Shown here: piece after piece, positions 21,726-32,799 of the stretch
Layout: the number at the start of each line of letters is the position of its first letter
How positions within the stretch are numbered: the first letter of the stretch is position 1
Assembly: GCA_022577435.1 (NCBI GenBank)
Contig: JAKOON010000021.1
Span: 9,076,199 to 9,140,198, forward strand
DNA length: 64,000 bases
Source: Embiotoca jacksoni
Lineage: Eukaryota; Chordata; Actinopteri; Embiotocidae
Direction: 5' to 3'
Position numbers and translations under genes: made by a program
The notes under the pieces: generated by a model
Seen by the model: the letters and a program-made list of their open reading frames with translations, nothing else
The model's database searches: none
Told to the model about the DNA's origin: nothing

Positions 21726-23679
21726 CGCCGGTTTGCCAGCGCTGCTAAAATGAAACAGAGACCATCTGCAGCTTGCATGCAATAATATAATCATTCCAAC
21801 ACAATGTGAATCAGTCAGTGTTATTGCAACTTTGACAAAACTGTTTCATAAGAGGGCATTTTCGGTAAAACATGTCACATATTGAATGGCATGCAACACC
21901 AAATAGTTTCAGCATACTTTGGAAGTGAGAGAAAGACAGAGAGAAAAAAAATCTGGAAACTCCATATGTTTCCACATTCTCTTGTTTATTGTTTGTTGGT
22001 ATCCAGTTATTTTCATTGTCCTCCTGTTTCCCAGCACTGACTATAAACTCAGAATAGCTCATGCATGAGTAATATAAATCCGGATTTCTGGTATTACAAC
22101 ACATACATGTGAAATATTAAACAGAATAAATACATTATTATGTGTACTCTACACCTGTGCTTCATTAATAAGAGAGACAACGCTGCCATAATGTAATCTA
22201 AATATAACACTGGATGGATTTAACATGTCCAGAGTGGCATGTTAAAAGCTGTTCTCCCTAATAGTTCCAGATTTCATCAATTATTTTCAAACAAGGGACC
22301 TAATTCGAAAAAAAAGAATACATCATCACATACTTATTCATGTAAGAGTAAAAAGGTGAGAGTCCCTGTTTGGTGGTGTATTCTTGCTATTATCATGCAA
22401 ATCTGCAGCATCATGTCACCTTGTGATATTTCCAATGCAGGCGTTTTGAAGTTTTATTAGCATAAAGCAGCGAGGATCGAACACATCAGAAGTAAACATT
22501 AGTATTTGATGTCACTTGCAATCAAAGAATGAGGGCTTCTTTCTTGAGCCGTCATTTTGCACAGATGTTCAATGATCCTGCCAGGACAGAAATCCATTGA
22601 AGGATGGGGAGAAGGATATTTAAACAGACAAAATAAAAGCTATGGAGACACAGAGGACATGTTGCATTTTGAGCCTGAAACCTGTTCTTACAAACATCAA
22701 AAAACTCACCGTCTTTCACCTATAAAACCATTTAAGAAGGATTGAGATAGTCTTTAACTGAAAAGGACGTTCTATAAATGTTTTTTTCATTTGATTTGTT
22801 GTACCTATTTGTATTTGTGAAAAGTATAGAAGTTATTGTGTTTGGATTTAATGCTGTAAATCTTCAATTTATAAATTAAATTCTCCCTTTCTGCTCTAGA
22901 AAATGTCCCTTTCATTGGAATCGGTTTTCCATTAAGTGATGTTAATGAGGAACTAAAAGTTCAACATGGCCGCCAGGCTTTATGAGAAAATGCAAATAGT
23001 GCATTCAGATAACTCACCGGTCCAATATGAGCATTTATTTCCAGGGTAAGATTTAGCAACCTGCATGTACAGAGTTGCAGCAGGGGTAACAATGTGGAGG
23101 GAGAAATGAATACACTGAAAATCCCTATTTGACTATATCATATTCCTCCTGTGAAGACTATTATTTCTCCAGAAGTTGAAGACTGTAAACTATGTTGTTG
23201 TGAATGTGAAAAGAGGAGGCTATTCCCAGAAAAACATGATGAGTCAACTTTCTGTGGAAACAGACGATTTAATGCTTTAAATACTTGAACTCCCACGTTG
23301 GCTGTTGTCAGAAGACAAACTCCCAAACAAAGTCAGGTTGGCTGGTAGGTGAGTACCACACACAAAACAGTCAGACTGATGATTGAACCATTATTAATTC
23401 ATATTACTGTCAGACGTGATACAACCTCAGTGCTGTGGCGCTTTCAGAGTAGTCAAGATTGGGAAATAGGAAATTCTGCAATAGGAGAAAGACTCGAAAT
23501 TTGCCTGATCAGTTTGCAGGTCAAAGGTTGAGATTACCAGGAATTCCCGCTGAGAGATGACAGCAACAATCCTGGAAACGTATACGACTGGGAAGAGAAA
23601 AATTCCCCTGCATCATCCCCAGAATCTGTTCCTTGTCAAAGCAAAAAAATCCACACATGCACACACACGTGTACCCGAA

Positions 23680-23828
23680 AGTGGAGAAGCATTCAGATCC
23701 TTTGCTCAAGTCACCACAGTGTTAAAAAAAAAAAAAACCTCTCCATTACAAGTAAATGTCAAGCATCAAAAATGTTACTGCAGTGGAAACATTATTAGTG
23801 ACAAAATGTACTTAAAGTACAGAAAAAT
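23680..23828 (+). repeat. dispersed hAT-like repeat, shorter copy
   Basis: GTGGAGAAGCATTCAGATCC, CCATTACAAGTAAATGTC and ACTTAAAGTAC match the family at 14.9 kb. It carries an internal A14 run at 23724. Confidence 0.6.
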
Positions 23829-24237
23829 ACAACTTCTCTAAACTTATGACTCATTAAAGGTTTTCTAGGAGTAACACTTTAATATTGTAATTGATTGAGG
23901 TGTTGCTAAATTCCTATTTTCTACAGTGTATATACTGCAGGGTAGTTTAATCTCAGACTGGATATCACCACTGATTTTCCAAATTGATTCAATTCCGATT
24001 TAATTCGGTTTACTATCCATTTGGTTAGGAATATTATGGTTACAATACCAATTTTGCTTGGATATGAAACAGAACTGATTCTGTAAATTGTATAAGCAAT
24101 CCTTTAACATAGTGCATTATTAAAAATATCAATGTTTACATTGAAAATAGACCACAAAGAAGTTACAGGAATGCATTTTTTTTATTGAACACCAACAAGT
24201 TCCAATCCAACATATAAACTATTCATACATATCTTCA

Positions 24238-24485
24238 AGGATCAAGGATAACTTTATTTTCCCTGAGGGGGAAATTTGTTGTGCAGTCGGCAGTTATAAT
24301 ACACCAATTCACACAGTCAGCAGTAAAAGAAGGATAAAAGAAATATACATGCAATAAAGAAATCTGAAGAATAAATATAAGAACAAGACAATATATAAAG
24401 CATAAAAAAGACAGTTAATTAAAATTATTTCAAAAGCCAATGGCAGCTGGGACAAAGGAGTTCTTCAGCCTGTTTGTCTTCTTCA
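24238..24485 (-). mobile_element. LINE 3' end: last codons plus 3'UTR
   Basis: Minus-strand KTNRLKNSFVPAAIGF then TGA at 24430-24432, the terminal motif (RLKNSFFPxAI) of the same LINE group as at 45.74 kb. An AT-rich 3'UTR follows, ending in CCTCAGGG(A/T)AAATAAAG-type sequence at 24250-24275. 5'-truncated copy. Confidence 0.75.
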
Positions 24486-25359
24486 ATGTGTTGTTAACAA
24501 AACCTTTGACGTTTTATGACGAGGCAGGCAAATAATACAGCCGTCCTCCTTCATCCTCTCCCACCAGACAGTAGCAGCGGCACATGGAAACACTTCATAC
24601 GCAACACAACAGTCGCCTGCCTGCTCACCTGCACACGGGCAAGCAGCTGAGCTCCTCTTCTTGGTCTGAGTGGCCCTATTTATAAATCCTCCGTGTATCC
24701 TTGTGACGGAAATCGAAGCAAATTGTACGAATTATTGCGTTTGCTGAAGAATTTCCCATCAAGTTCAGAGTAGAGCCTACAAAAGATTAAAAATTACTTT
24801 CAAAGCATCTCAACCATTAAGAGAGTTCTTCAGGTGAAAAACCTTTAAGAGCATTGAGGACTTTTACGAGGACAAAATTGCAAAAGTACAACAAGGAATA
24901 AGAAATATTCTTCAAATGCAGAATGAAAGTGAATTATTGGAACGCTACAGACGATATCAGGGGTGATGTTCATGGTTGAGCTCACGTGCGCTTACATTTC
25001 CCACTCAATACAGCAATAACACCATGAAATTGATCACAGCACGGAGACAGTGCAGCAGTGATGACTCGGGTTTGTCTTGACCTCCATCAGTACGGATCAC
25101 AAAAACAGTTACAACGCTTTCAATCTTATTTTTGGACGCATTTCATTTCATTTCATTTCCACTGGATGTCACTGTCCATTCTGTGCCCATTATTACAAAA
25201 GTGAATTTTTTGGGCCAATCACATCTTTAAAAGGTTGCGTCATACGTAATGTACAGGATCGACCTATGTGAACAGGGTCAACCACACTTCCTCACTAAGA
25301 TAAAAGTTTCTGAGTTGCTCTGAGAAGTTTAAAAAAAAAAAAAAAAAATCACTCTTAAG

Positions 25360-25850
25360 CTAAGATTCCTTTCTAGAAATTAGGAGCTCTCCGAGAGAAG
25401 TCTCCGAATATTTGTTGGTACGGCCCAATCGGCCTCGCTTTCGACGGCGTCGGGGGCGTGACCGTTGGACCCGCCGTCGCTCTCCCCGTGGCTTCCGTGC
25501 AGATCTCGGAGGTGCGCAACGTCCGCCGCTGCCGATGCATCCAGTGGCTTTGATCTGCATCTGCAGTCTGCAGTCCTCACCTGGTGGAAGCTGGAAGGAA
25601 TCAGTGGTTGGCCTCGCTAGACGGGCATCGCTGTCATAAACGTCCCCCTATTCTAGACCTCGCTCCCCACTGAATGACCCCAAAACCTCCACTTAAGTGA
25701 CGCGCTCTGGGTGGCTAGCACGTGGTGGCCAGTGAAGGGCCTTCGCCCAGCCCGAGCCCACCACTCTGAACATGAGCATGGTGCAGTGACTTTGCAATGG
25801 TCGCCCTCCTGTGGGCCTCAGTGGGAGGAAAGCTTAATTGGGAGGTATAA
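25360..25850. other. GC-rich block between the two genes, function unknown
   Basis: Conspicuously GC-rich and CpG-bearing in AT-rich surroundings. It is flanked by an A19 run on the left (25331-25349) and a T-rich run of about 20 on the right (25887-25907). Three overlapping frames of 66-75 codons are open simply because stops are rare at this composition. The polarity of the A/T runs does not fit a processed retrocopy. It lies about 0.6 kb upstream of the proposed slc39a11 promoter, so a CpG-rich regulatory region is possible. Confidence 0.4.
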
Positions 25851-26255
25851 TGTCTCTTAATTGTTGTCAATGCTGCAATAGAAACTTTTTTTTTTTTTTT
25901 TTTCCAGATTTTCCACTATTCATCCAGGCTTAATGTCTCAAGGGAAGTGCATGTGCATCCGCATTTGACCAATGGCAAATAGGATTTCTGCCCAATGACC
26001 GAAATGAATAAACAAATAGCATATATATATATATTTTAATTGGAGTGATATTAAATGGAAACATTACGCTAGTGTATAAGTACAAACCACAGGTGAGTCA
26101 CATCAGCACCACTGAAAGTGTTGCATATATCTATAAAACTTCATGTTTTCTCCTTTAGAATTTGATCAGATCCTCAGGTTTAGAAATGTGACTGCAGATT
26201 CGTTTTGAATGTGAAATGTTTAATACAATATTCTTGCCCTTAAATAATGCCCAGA

Positions 26256-26285
26256 AAAAACAACAACAACAACAACAACAACAAC
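26256..26285. repeat. (CAA)9 trinucleotide repeat
   Basis: Short CAA tract about 100 bp upstream of the proposed slc39a11 TATA box. Confidence 0.9.
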
Positions 26286-26378
26286 CAGCTTTTCCCAGTC
26301 AACCTGAGTCTTTGTTTAACTTCTCACATCTTTAGGTTTTTAACCTCAGCAGACATCTGCCCCACTGCTTCCGCTGTC

Positions 26379-26387
26379 TATATAAAT
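26379..26387 (+). promoter_or_regulatory. candidate TATA box (tatataaat) of slc39a11
   Basis: TATA-like motif about 110 bp upstream of a strong splice donor at 26490. The segment after it is GC-richer than its surroundings and contains CACGTG-like (acacgtgta) and ETS-like (aggaagt, twice) motifs near 26432-26455. Placement as the slc39a11 promoter rests on position and the following donor; no transcript is available. Confidence 0.4.
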
Positions 26388-26409
26388 GGCCAATAGGCTG
26401 CGAGCAGAG

Positions 26410-26489
26410 GCGGAGCTTTCACTGTCATAGACACGTGTACCAGGAAGTAGGAAGTAAACACAGAGGAGCCGGAGTGCCACCAGAAGCAA
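26410..26489 (+). other. slc39a11: probable non-coding first exon of slc39a11
   Basis: The start is approximate, about 30 bp downstream of the TATA-like motif. The 3' end is set by GCAA|GTGAGTAAACC, a near-perfect donor at 26490. No ATG in this stretch opens a convincing frame. The next acceptor on the strand is at 27740, just before the slc39a11 start codon, which would make an intron of about 1.25 kb. Alternatively the first exon begins within the 27.6-27.75 kb region without splicing. Confidence 0.4.
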
Positions 26490-27740
26490 GTGAGTAAACC
26501 TAAAACTATCATCAAAAATACGCGTTGGCGTAAACTGAGGACGCAAATAATGTCAGCCGAGTTCATTCGTGTTGTTTTGCAATACCGGAAATAGCGTTTG
26601 GGTGACATATAGCGTCAGTATTTCATAATGCAAAGCGAGCAAGAATTAAAAGTTTGTTCTCCAGCTGCCTGTGTGCTGCAGCTTGTGTGAGGTATGTAAG
26701 TGTCTGTGTTCATAACGGCGTGGACCGGTTGTACCAGACAGGGAAGCTTTAAGGAAGCAGTTTATTCAACGGACTTTGACTGAAAAAAAACAAACATCTC
26801 AGCTGTAAAAATAAATCATAATAAATCACCTGCCATTCAAAACCAAACGCAACCTTTGAACACACAAGAACTGTAATTCAATTCTCAAACTAATTCCTCA
26901 TGTGTGACATGAATCAATACTTGTATGAGTTGCTGTGCATTATGAAATCTGCCTTCGGTGCTGCAGACAGAGGTAAATATTCCCAGACTTATTTATGTGC
27001 TCATGGAAATATCACTTGATGCCGTGAAAGCAGCTCCTACAGTTTACATCGGTAATTATTCCCAGGAGTCACAACTCGACAATATGTGTTGCAGGTGAAC
27101 GTGTGTAGGGGCTGTCGGTCGAAGGCGCTCTGCAGTGACAGAAGAAATAAGACATCGTTCAAATAAGACGGATATCACAACAAATACCGAGAGCAAAGGT
27201 TCACATACTTTTTACCGCTCGCAGATCTTTAATATCGGTTCATTTTCCTCAGTAAACTCACTTTTCATTTAATAGAGTTCTTGTTTATCGATTTTCTTTC
27301 GAACTTGTGTAAAAAAAATAAAAAATCAGCATATTTATGGAATAAAAATCCCAAATTCGTGCACCACTTCACTCATTACACGTCGGACGTGAAGCGACAG
27401 CTGAAACCCGACAGGTTTGGTTCCAGAAATGCAAATAAGAAAGTCCAGGACATTAAAATCCTGAGCAAACAGGATCTGACTCCCGTTTGCTCCACGGCGT
27501 GCTGACACAAACGCAGCCGGTGACGTGAGGGCCTTTAATGCTCGCGTGTTGACTTAAGAGGAGGACGCTGATTGCGTTCACCCGTCTTCTGTTTGTTCCC
27601 TTGTCGATAATTGGGCATTAAAGACGTCTGCCACTTGAAGATGTGGCAGTTCGGGCGCTTCTGCGTGTCCAATTCGACCGCTTCTATAAGCTCAATGTGC
27701 CGTGGGATAACTTTGAGTTTGTGTGTTGTTGTTCGTCCAG
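26490..27740 (+). other. slc39a11 intron 1 (predicted, 5'UTR)
   Basis: Lies between the candidate donor at 26490 and the acceptor ending at 27740. Unique-looking sequence with no repeats or RNA genes that I could recognise. An open frame at 27281-27505 has no recognisable similarity and is not called. Confidence 0.35.
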
Positions 27741-27750
27741 GTGTGGCACC

Positions 27751-27858
27751 ATGCTGGAAGGCTACAGCCCGATGACGCAGGCCCTGCTGGGGACTCTGTT
27801 CACCTGGGGTATGACCGCCGCCGGAGCCGCCCTGGTGTTTGTCTTCTCTAGCCGACAG
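27751..27858 (+). CDS. slc39a11: slc39a11 (ZIP11) coding exon 1
   Basis: Encodes the N-terminal 36 residues of the zinc transporter ZIP11, a gufA-type member of the ZIP family that moves Zn2+ into the cytosol from outside or from organelles. The visible core TWGMTAAGAALVFVFSS is almost the human sequence and is the first membrane helix. ATG at 27751 has A at -3 (CACCATG). The exon is preceded by a pyrimidine/GT-rich tract and acceptor cag at 27738-27740, giving 10 nt of leader in this exon, and ends CGACAG|GTACCG in phase 0. An in-frame open stretch reaches upstream, but it crosses the acceptor and starts with a non-ATG codon, so this ATG is preferred. Confidence 0.93.
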
Positions 27859-29468
27859 GTACCGACCGAGCTCAAGTACTCGCTTTAGTCACTGTTTTAA
27901 AAGAAAGAGTTCGGAAATATTGAATAGAGAAAACTGATTGTACTCCCACAGCCAGCAAGTGTATCTTAATATAAAGACTGTAAGCAGATAAACAAATGTC
28001 TCGCCTGGCTCTGTCCAAAGGTAACAAAATCCTCCTGCCAGCGCCTCTAAAGCCCTCTGATTAGCATATTGTATCTCATTTCTTTAATCCAGACAAAAAC
28101 AACAAACTGTGGGTTTTCAGGGGATATAAACTGGATTAATTCTGGGCTACTTATTTTTTCTACTTTGTTTAGTAGACGGGTTCGAGAGCAATTTAACTCA
28201 AAATGCACTTTTTTGAGTCTGTAACTTCATTACACTCTCAACAGATTCTAGTCCTGTTCTTTAATTTTCGTTACAACAGAAATACTTTTTCTTTTTCCAT
28301 AAAAAAAAAAAAATCCAATAAATCAGTGAAGAAGCATTTGCTCTGTGAGCTGGTTCCCAGTGTTTCCGGTCCTAACGCTGAGCTCAGTAATTGTTTCCTT
28401 AATCAACAGTGATATCAATTCTCTCATTTAACCCTTCAACCTTCTTTCTTTCAATGTGACTGCTTTTCACGTTCAGGCATAGCTATAGGTGATTTCTATG
28501 TATTTGATATTTAAACACGGAATCAGTCAGATACTGAACATCACTAGTTGCAGTTACATACTTTTTCATTCAGATTGAAGATCAGGTCAGCTGTTGACAT
28601 GGGATATAATCTGAGAAGGACTGTTATTTGCGTGCACTGTCCAATGTGACACGTGCAAAAGTGATGGATACGTCAAACTGCATGACAGTTCTTAGCCTTG
28701 GGAAATGATCAGATTCATTTTTAAGGAGAACTTTGCATGTAAAAAGCGTGCCTCATGTCCTACTGTCCTGTTGGTCTACACTTATGTCGCACCTTTTTGC
28801 TGCAGTAGCCTACAAAGTAGGCCTTCACTCCTCACAACTCTGTGTTCCCTGTCTTGCCCGAAGACACTGCGGCACATGCTGCGCCGATAATATTCAGTTA
28901 TTTAAGAGTTTGTGTCAAAAACAATCTCAGCTGTGGCGCCGGTCAGCTGGAGAAACATGCATCCGCTCGCATTTACGTGAAGACGGAGGATAAGCGCAGA
29001 CAGAAAGAAGCCAGTTTTATCATTTACATGGTTATATTTTTATTTTTGATCGGTTTATGAAAAGGTTTAAACTTCCCCTCTGCAGTTTGGGCATGTTTAG
29101 TCAGTTCTTATATAAAACTAACTCGTAAAGAAAGTTTATGTTGCTCATGTTTGGTATCGTCTGCTTTTTTGTTTTCAAATGTCATGAGCGACATATTCAC
29201 AGCAGCTGCCGTCGCCAACAGCTGAGGACCTCCGGTCTGACTGCTTGATATTGCTTTCCAGCACACCGTCTGAAACGACTCTATTGACAGAATTGTATTC
29301 GCTACTAAATTGTGTATTTTCATCTTTTGACCTCTGACTCTTGGGACATATTGCAGTTTTTGCCAGTTATGTTACAGGTTTTTCTGAAGAGTTAGCTCTT
29401 AAGCTGTCAGGCTTTCAGGGTATTGATTCGACTGCCTTGAACTTCAGTCTCTCTTCCCGTCTTTTCAG
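27859..29468 (+). other. slc39a11 intron 2
   Basis: 1610-bp intron bounded by GTACCG and cttttcag. Apart from short A/T tracts I saw nothing identifiable; the small open frames at 28.7-29.1 kb overlap one another and resemble no protein. Confidence 0.85.
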
Positions 29469-29507
29469 AAGCGCATCTTGGATGGAAGTTTGGGCTTTGC
29501 AGCTGGG
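29469..29507 (+). CDS. slc39a11: slc39a11 (ZIP11) coding exon 2, 13 codons
   Basis: Micro-exon of 39 bp encoding KRILDGSLGFAAG, which matches the human ZIP11 segment after the first helix (RRILDGSLGFAAG). Acceptor cttttcag is immediately upstream and donor GGG|GTGAGT immediately downstream; both junctions are phase 0. It is too short to stand out as an open frame and was found by homology and splice sites. It joins in frame to the exons at 27.8 kb and 54.1 kb. Confidence 0.93.
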
Positions 29508-29874
29508 GTGAGTTACATTTCTTTTGAACTGAACGACACTCAAACACGGTGTAGGTAGGCGGATGTTGTGATGTGATGGGTGTGTGTGAAGGTTTCGCTG
29601 CAGCAGTCTGCGTTTCTTCCTGACTCAGATGTCTGACACTTTCAGATTATTTCATAAAGGTCTGAGACAAATTTTTCCCTGAAGCTGAACTTGGTCCTAT
29701 CATGTCTAAAGAAGTATCATGCTGTAATTAAGAAAATACGTTCCCTCAACCCCAAATATCTGACTCTTACAATTACATGTCTTGATCTCCTGCTGGGGAA
29801 GCAGTTCATGGTTGATATTTATCGAGTGTCTAAAAGTAGTAAATTAGTGGCAAATCCAAAGTGCCACAGAAGTG

Positions 29875-30550
29875 TGAAGTGATAACTTTCATGAGTAAGT
29901 ATTCAACGTTACATCGTTTTGATCGTCATCAGCACCTGTATTACATACGTTTTTCTAACCACTTGTATGTGCGATTTCATCATGCGCTTGAGCAGAGAGC
30001 GCGCATCAATGTTTGTGTCAAAATAAGGGAAGTGAAACACCCTTGAATTGCTTCAGAAAGCCTACAGCAATAAAGATATGAGCGGGATGAGGTGTTCTGA
30101 GTGGCATTTATAATTTTCAAGACGGCCAGAAAGTCCCTGCCCAATACTGAAGAAGGCGCGTCAGGTCAGGAGCCCATTGAGGTGTGTTTTCTTGGACGTT
30201 CCCTGGGTTGTACTCCTGATTTCGTCCCCCAGAGACAGACTGTCAATACCAAGTTCTACTGTGACGTTCTGAAACGTCTGAGGGAGAACATTCAGCGCTG
30301 AACTGTAGCACGGTTGGCACTTGGGTCTTGTGACTTCTTCCTGTTCCCCAAAAATTTGACACCCACAGCGCACAATTTGAGCTCTCAAGCCTATGTTGAA
30401 ATTGCAAATGCATACGTACCCAGGGTAACAATTCACGTGTAACTCGGGTGCTGATGTTGATTAAAGATGAATGTTTTTGCTTCGCCTCGCTCCGAGAGCA
30501 TTACTGTGCTGCACATAGTTTGTGTACAACAGAAATAGTCTGGAAACTTT
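29875..30550 (+). mobile_element. mariner-type transposon relic, copy 2 with transposase traces
   Basis: The frame at 30101-30301 includes DFVPQRQTVNTKFYCDVLKR and LREN, the standard mariner transposase phrase FVPxGQTVNxxFYxxVLKRLREN. Further on, after a stop, LGSCDFFLFPKNL corresponds to the LAPCDFFLFPK region that holds a catalytic Asp. The left inverted-repeat piece GATAACTTTCATGAGTAAGT is at 29881, and a right-end piece at 30480-30550. Multiple stops, so inactive; the left end appears truncated. Confidence 0.78.
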
Positions 30551-32698
30551 TGGATCGAACTTCATATATCAAAACCTCTTTGTGACTGATTGTGTCCACA
30601 AATCCCTCTCTGCACAAAAAGATTCACGAATAGGCTGCGTCAGAAATAGCTCATATTAAATTGTAGATAAGGCATTGAACACACCACCAATAAAGTCAAA
30701 ACCTTAGAAGTTATTTTTGTAGCTAAGTCTCTTTTTTATTAAAGTTATGTGCCAAAGAACTTCTCAATCAAAAGCTCAAGTGAATAAGTGTGGGGTGCAG
30801 TGCTGGGAACTGGTGTAAGCCCTCTTAAAACCCCCAAGAAGTGTAACCCCTGTACAGGATTATCATTTTGACAAAGTATATAGTTTTAATTTTCCTTGTG
30901 TGTACTTAGTTTGCAGTATAATTCACATACTTCCCATTTTTCCCCCACACACCAAGATATAGTGGAGATCTACCTTCTGTTTTTTAATGTGTTTCACTGA
31001 GAAAACTGCATGACATTTCTTTGCCTCGTTAGATGAGAGCATTCATTTTTAAGTAGAACTTCTGCATATTTAAAAAGCTTCAGGGCACCCCGTCAAAACA
31101 AGGTCATATGACAAATCTGCATCTTGCATTCTCAAATGACTTCCATATACTTGTGTACAGTTGATCCTCCTTTTTTTTTTTTTTTTTTTTTTTTTTAATC
31201 CTTGTGAAACTTAATTGTGATTCCTCCCAGTGATTCTGAGCTTGTTGATAATCACGGGCTCAGATAAGTGAGCTGATAAGACCGTTGCTAAATGATAAGA
31301 GATTGTCCATGTTTCAGACAGAGAACGTCAGAAACGACAAATCTAATCTCGCCCTCACCTCCGTTATCACCAGTTTGGTCTGAACAGCTGTTAAATTACA
31401 GGCTGTGCCGCTGCTGCTCCGATACATCCTAATGAAACTACGTATATAGACAGAGAAGTGCTCAGAGCTGTTTCTGTCCACCATTTGCTGAACCGCTTTC
31501 CAATTTAGTTTTTGTTGCGTGCCTTTCTGAAATATATTTTTCATTAACTTAGCCACTCAGCACAAACACTATGAATTATTTGCAGAAATTGTCAGTCTCT
31601 CCAATTTCACAGTCTCTTGTTGGCATAGTGTGCTTTATTTGAATAAGAAACTCATTTTTTATACGGTCCTTACATACTCTATATGTAGGTTATTGGCCCG
31701 GATCATTCTGTAAATAGGCCTACATTATGAGTTGGAGTAACAGATTCCAGCTCCAGAGGTACTACTTTACATTTTTCAGTCCCTCCAGGGTTTCCCGGAG
31801 TTTTCTGTGACTGTTGCGATCGAAAATGCTTGATTTTGCAGCGGAATTTTCTCCACAAATTGCGATGTAATTTGCAGAGATTTAAGTGAGTTTTTGGCAT
31901 AAAGTTTTAGGAATTTGAAAAAATTGCAAGTCGAGTAAGAAAAATGCGCTACCTGATAAAGGAATAAATATGTAATCACTTCCCTTGATACTAATCATGA
32001 GGCACATCACAGAAATGCTTTAGTTCTAATCATTTTTTTGGAACTAAAACTGATTGTTTTCCAGTCTGACAACTGGAGTCAGTCGCGTCAGTAGAGGCGA
32101 ATGTAATGTATGCAATGTTGACCATCCAGGAAGTAGGCCAACCCTTAGCAACGACCCTAGCAACAGAGATGAGATGTAGTCTGTTTTATTGCTTTCTAAA
32201 GATCGTTTCTCTAACTGAATAAATACAACATACAAACACTAAACTGCTCAACTTACTGAATCTTGTTGTAAGTAAGATACCCGCTGAAAAAACACATCAA
32301 TGGAGTTATGTATTTGTACGATTTTAGCACCGTGTCATGTGTTAAAACATAACCGGTCAAACTAGCCGCCGCTAGGATTTGAAGTTCCCGAGTATCTGTT
32401 GTGTTACGGTACGGAAGAGACCCGATTTCACCAAATCATCTTTGAGCTTTGTGGTTGTTGAATGTTCAGGTTGTGCAGAGAGGCAGGATTGTTGCTCCCT
32501 TTGAAAAAAAATTACAATTCCACCATATCAGCGTCAAAGAGAAAAATATCTGGGGAGGAAGGGTGTGAGTGGAGATGAAAAGAAGATGGGAACAGATCGG
32601 CTCTCCCTTTGTTATTTTCAAAGAAGAGCCCGACCAGCTCTGTTGGCTTCAGATGCAGAGTGAAAGAAGGTCAAACTGATTCGAGCAAGTTTAAAGAC
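30551..32698. other. no feature beyond a poly-T tract
   Basis: Intronic sequence of slc39a11. Nothing recognised. Confidence 0.55.
31171..31197. repeat. poly-T tract of about 26
   Basis: Long T run in slc39a11 intron 3 with no recognisable retrocopy attached on either side. It may be the decayed tail of a minus-strand retroelement. Confidence 0.85.
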
Positions 32699-32790
32699 GA
32701 GAGATGGAGAGAGATGGAGAGAGATGGAGAGAGAGAGAGATTATTAATTCCACAAGGGGACATTGTTTCGCTATAGTGGGAGGGGATGTT
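32699..32790 (-). mobile_element. (GAGATGGAGA)n plus LINE 3' tail
   Basis: Four copies of a 10-bp unit GAGATGGAGA at 32699-32740 run directly into TTATTAATTCCACAAGGGG, a short copy of the same LINE tail as at 4.2 and 24.2 kb. The simple repeat may have expanded from the retrotransposon's terminal tail. Confidence 0.6.
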
Positions 32791-32799
32791 ACACAGCAT

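Noticed and set aside
25331..25907. GC-rich block as a processed pseudogene
   Set aside because: A-run on the left and T-run on the right are the wrong polarity for a poly(A) tail on either strand, and no parent protein was recognised.
27643..27750. Upstream extension of slc39a11 exon 1
   Set aside because: Non-ATG start, crosses a good acceptor at 27740, and the residues do not match ZIP11.
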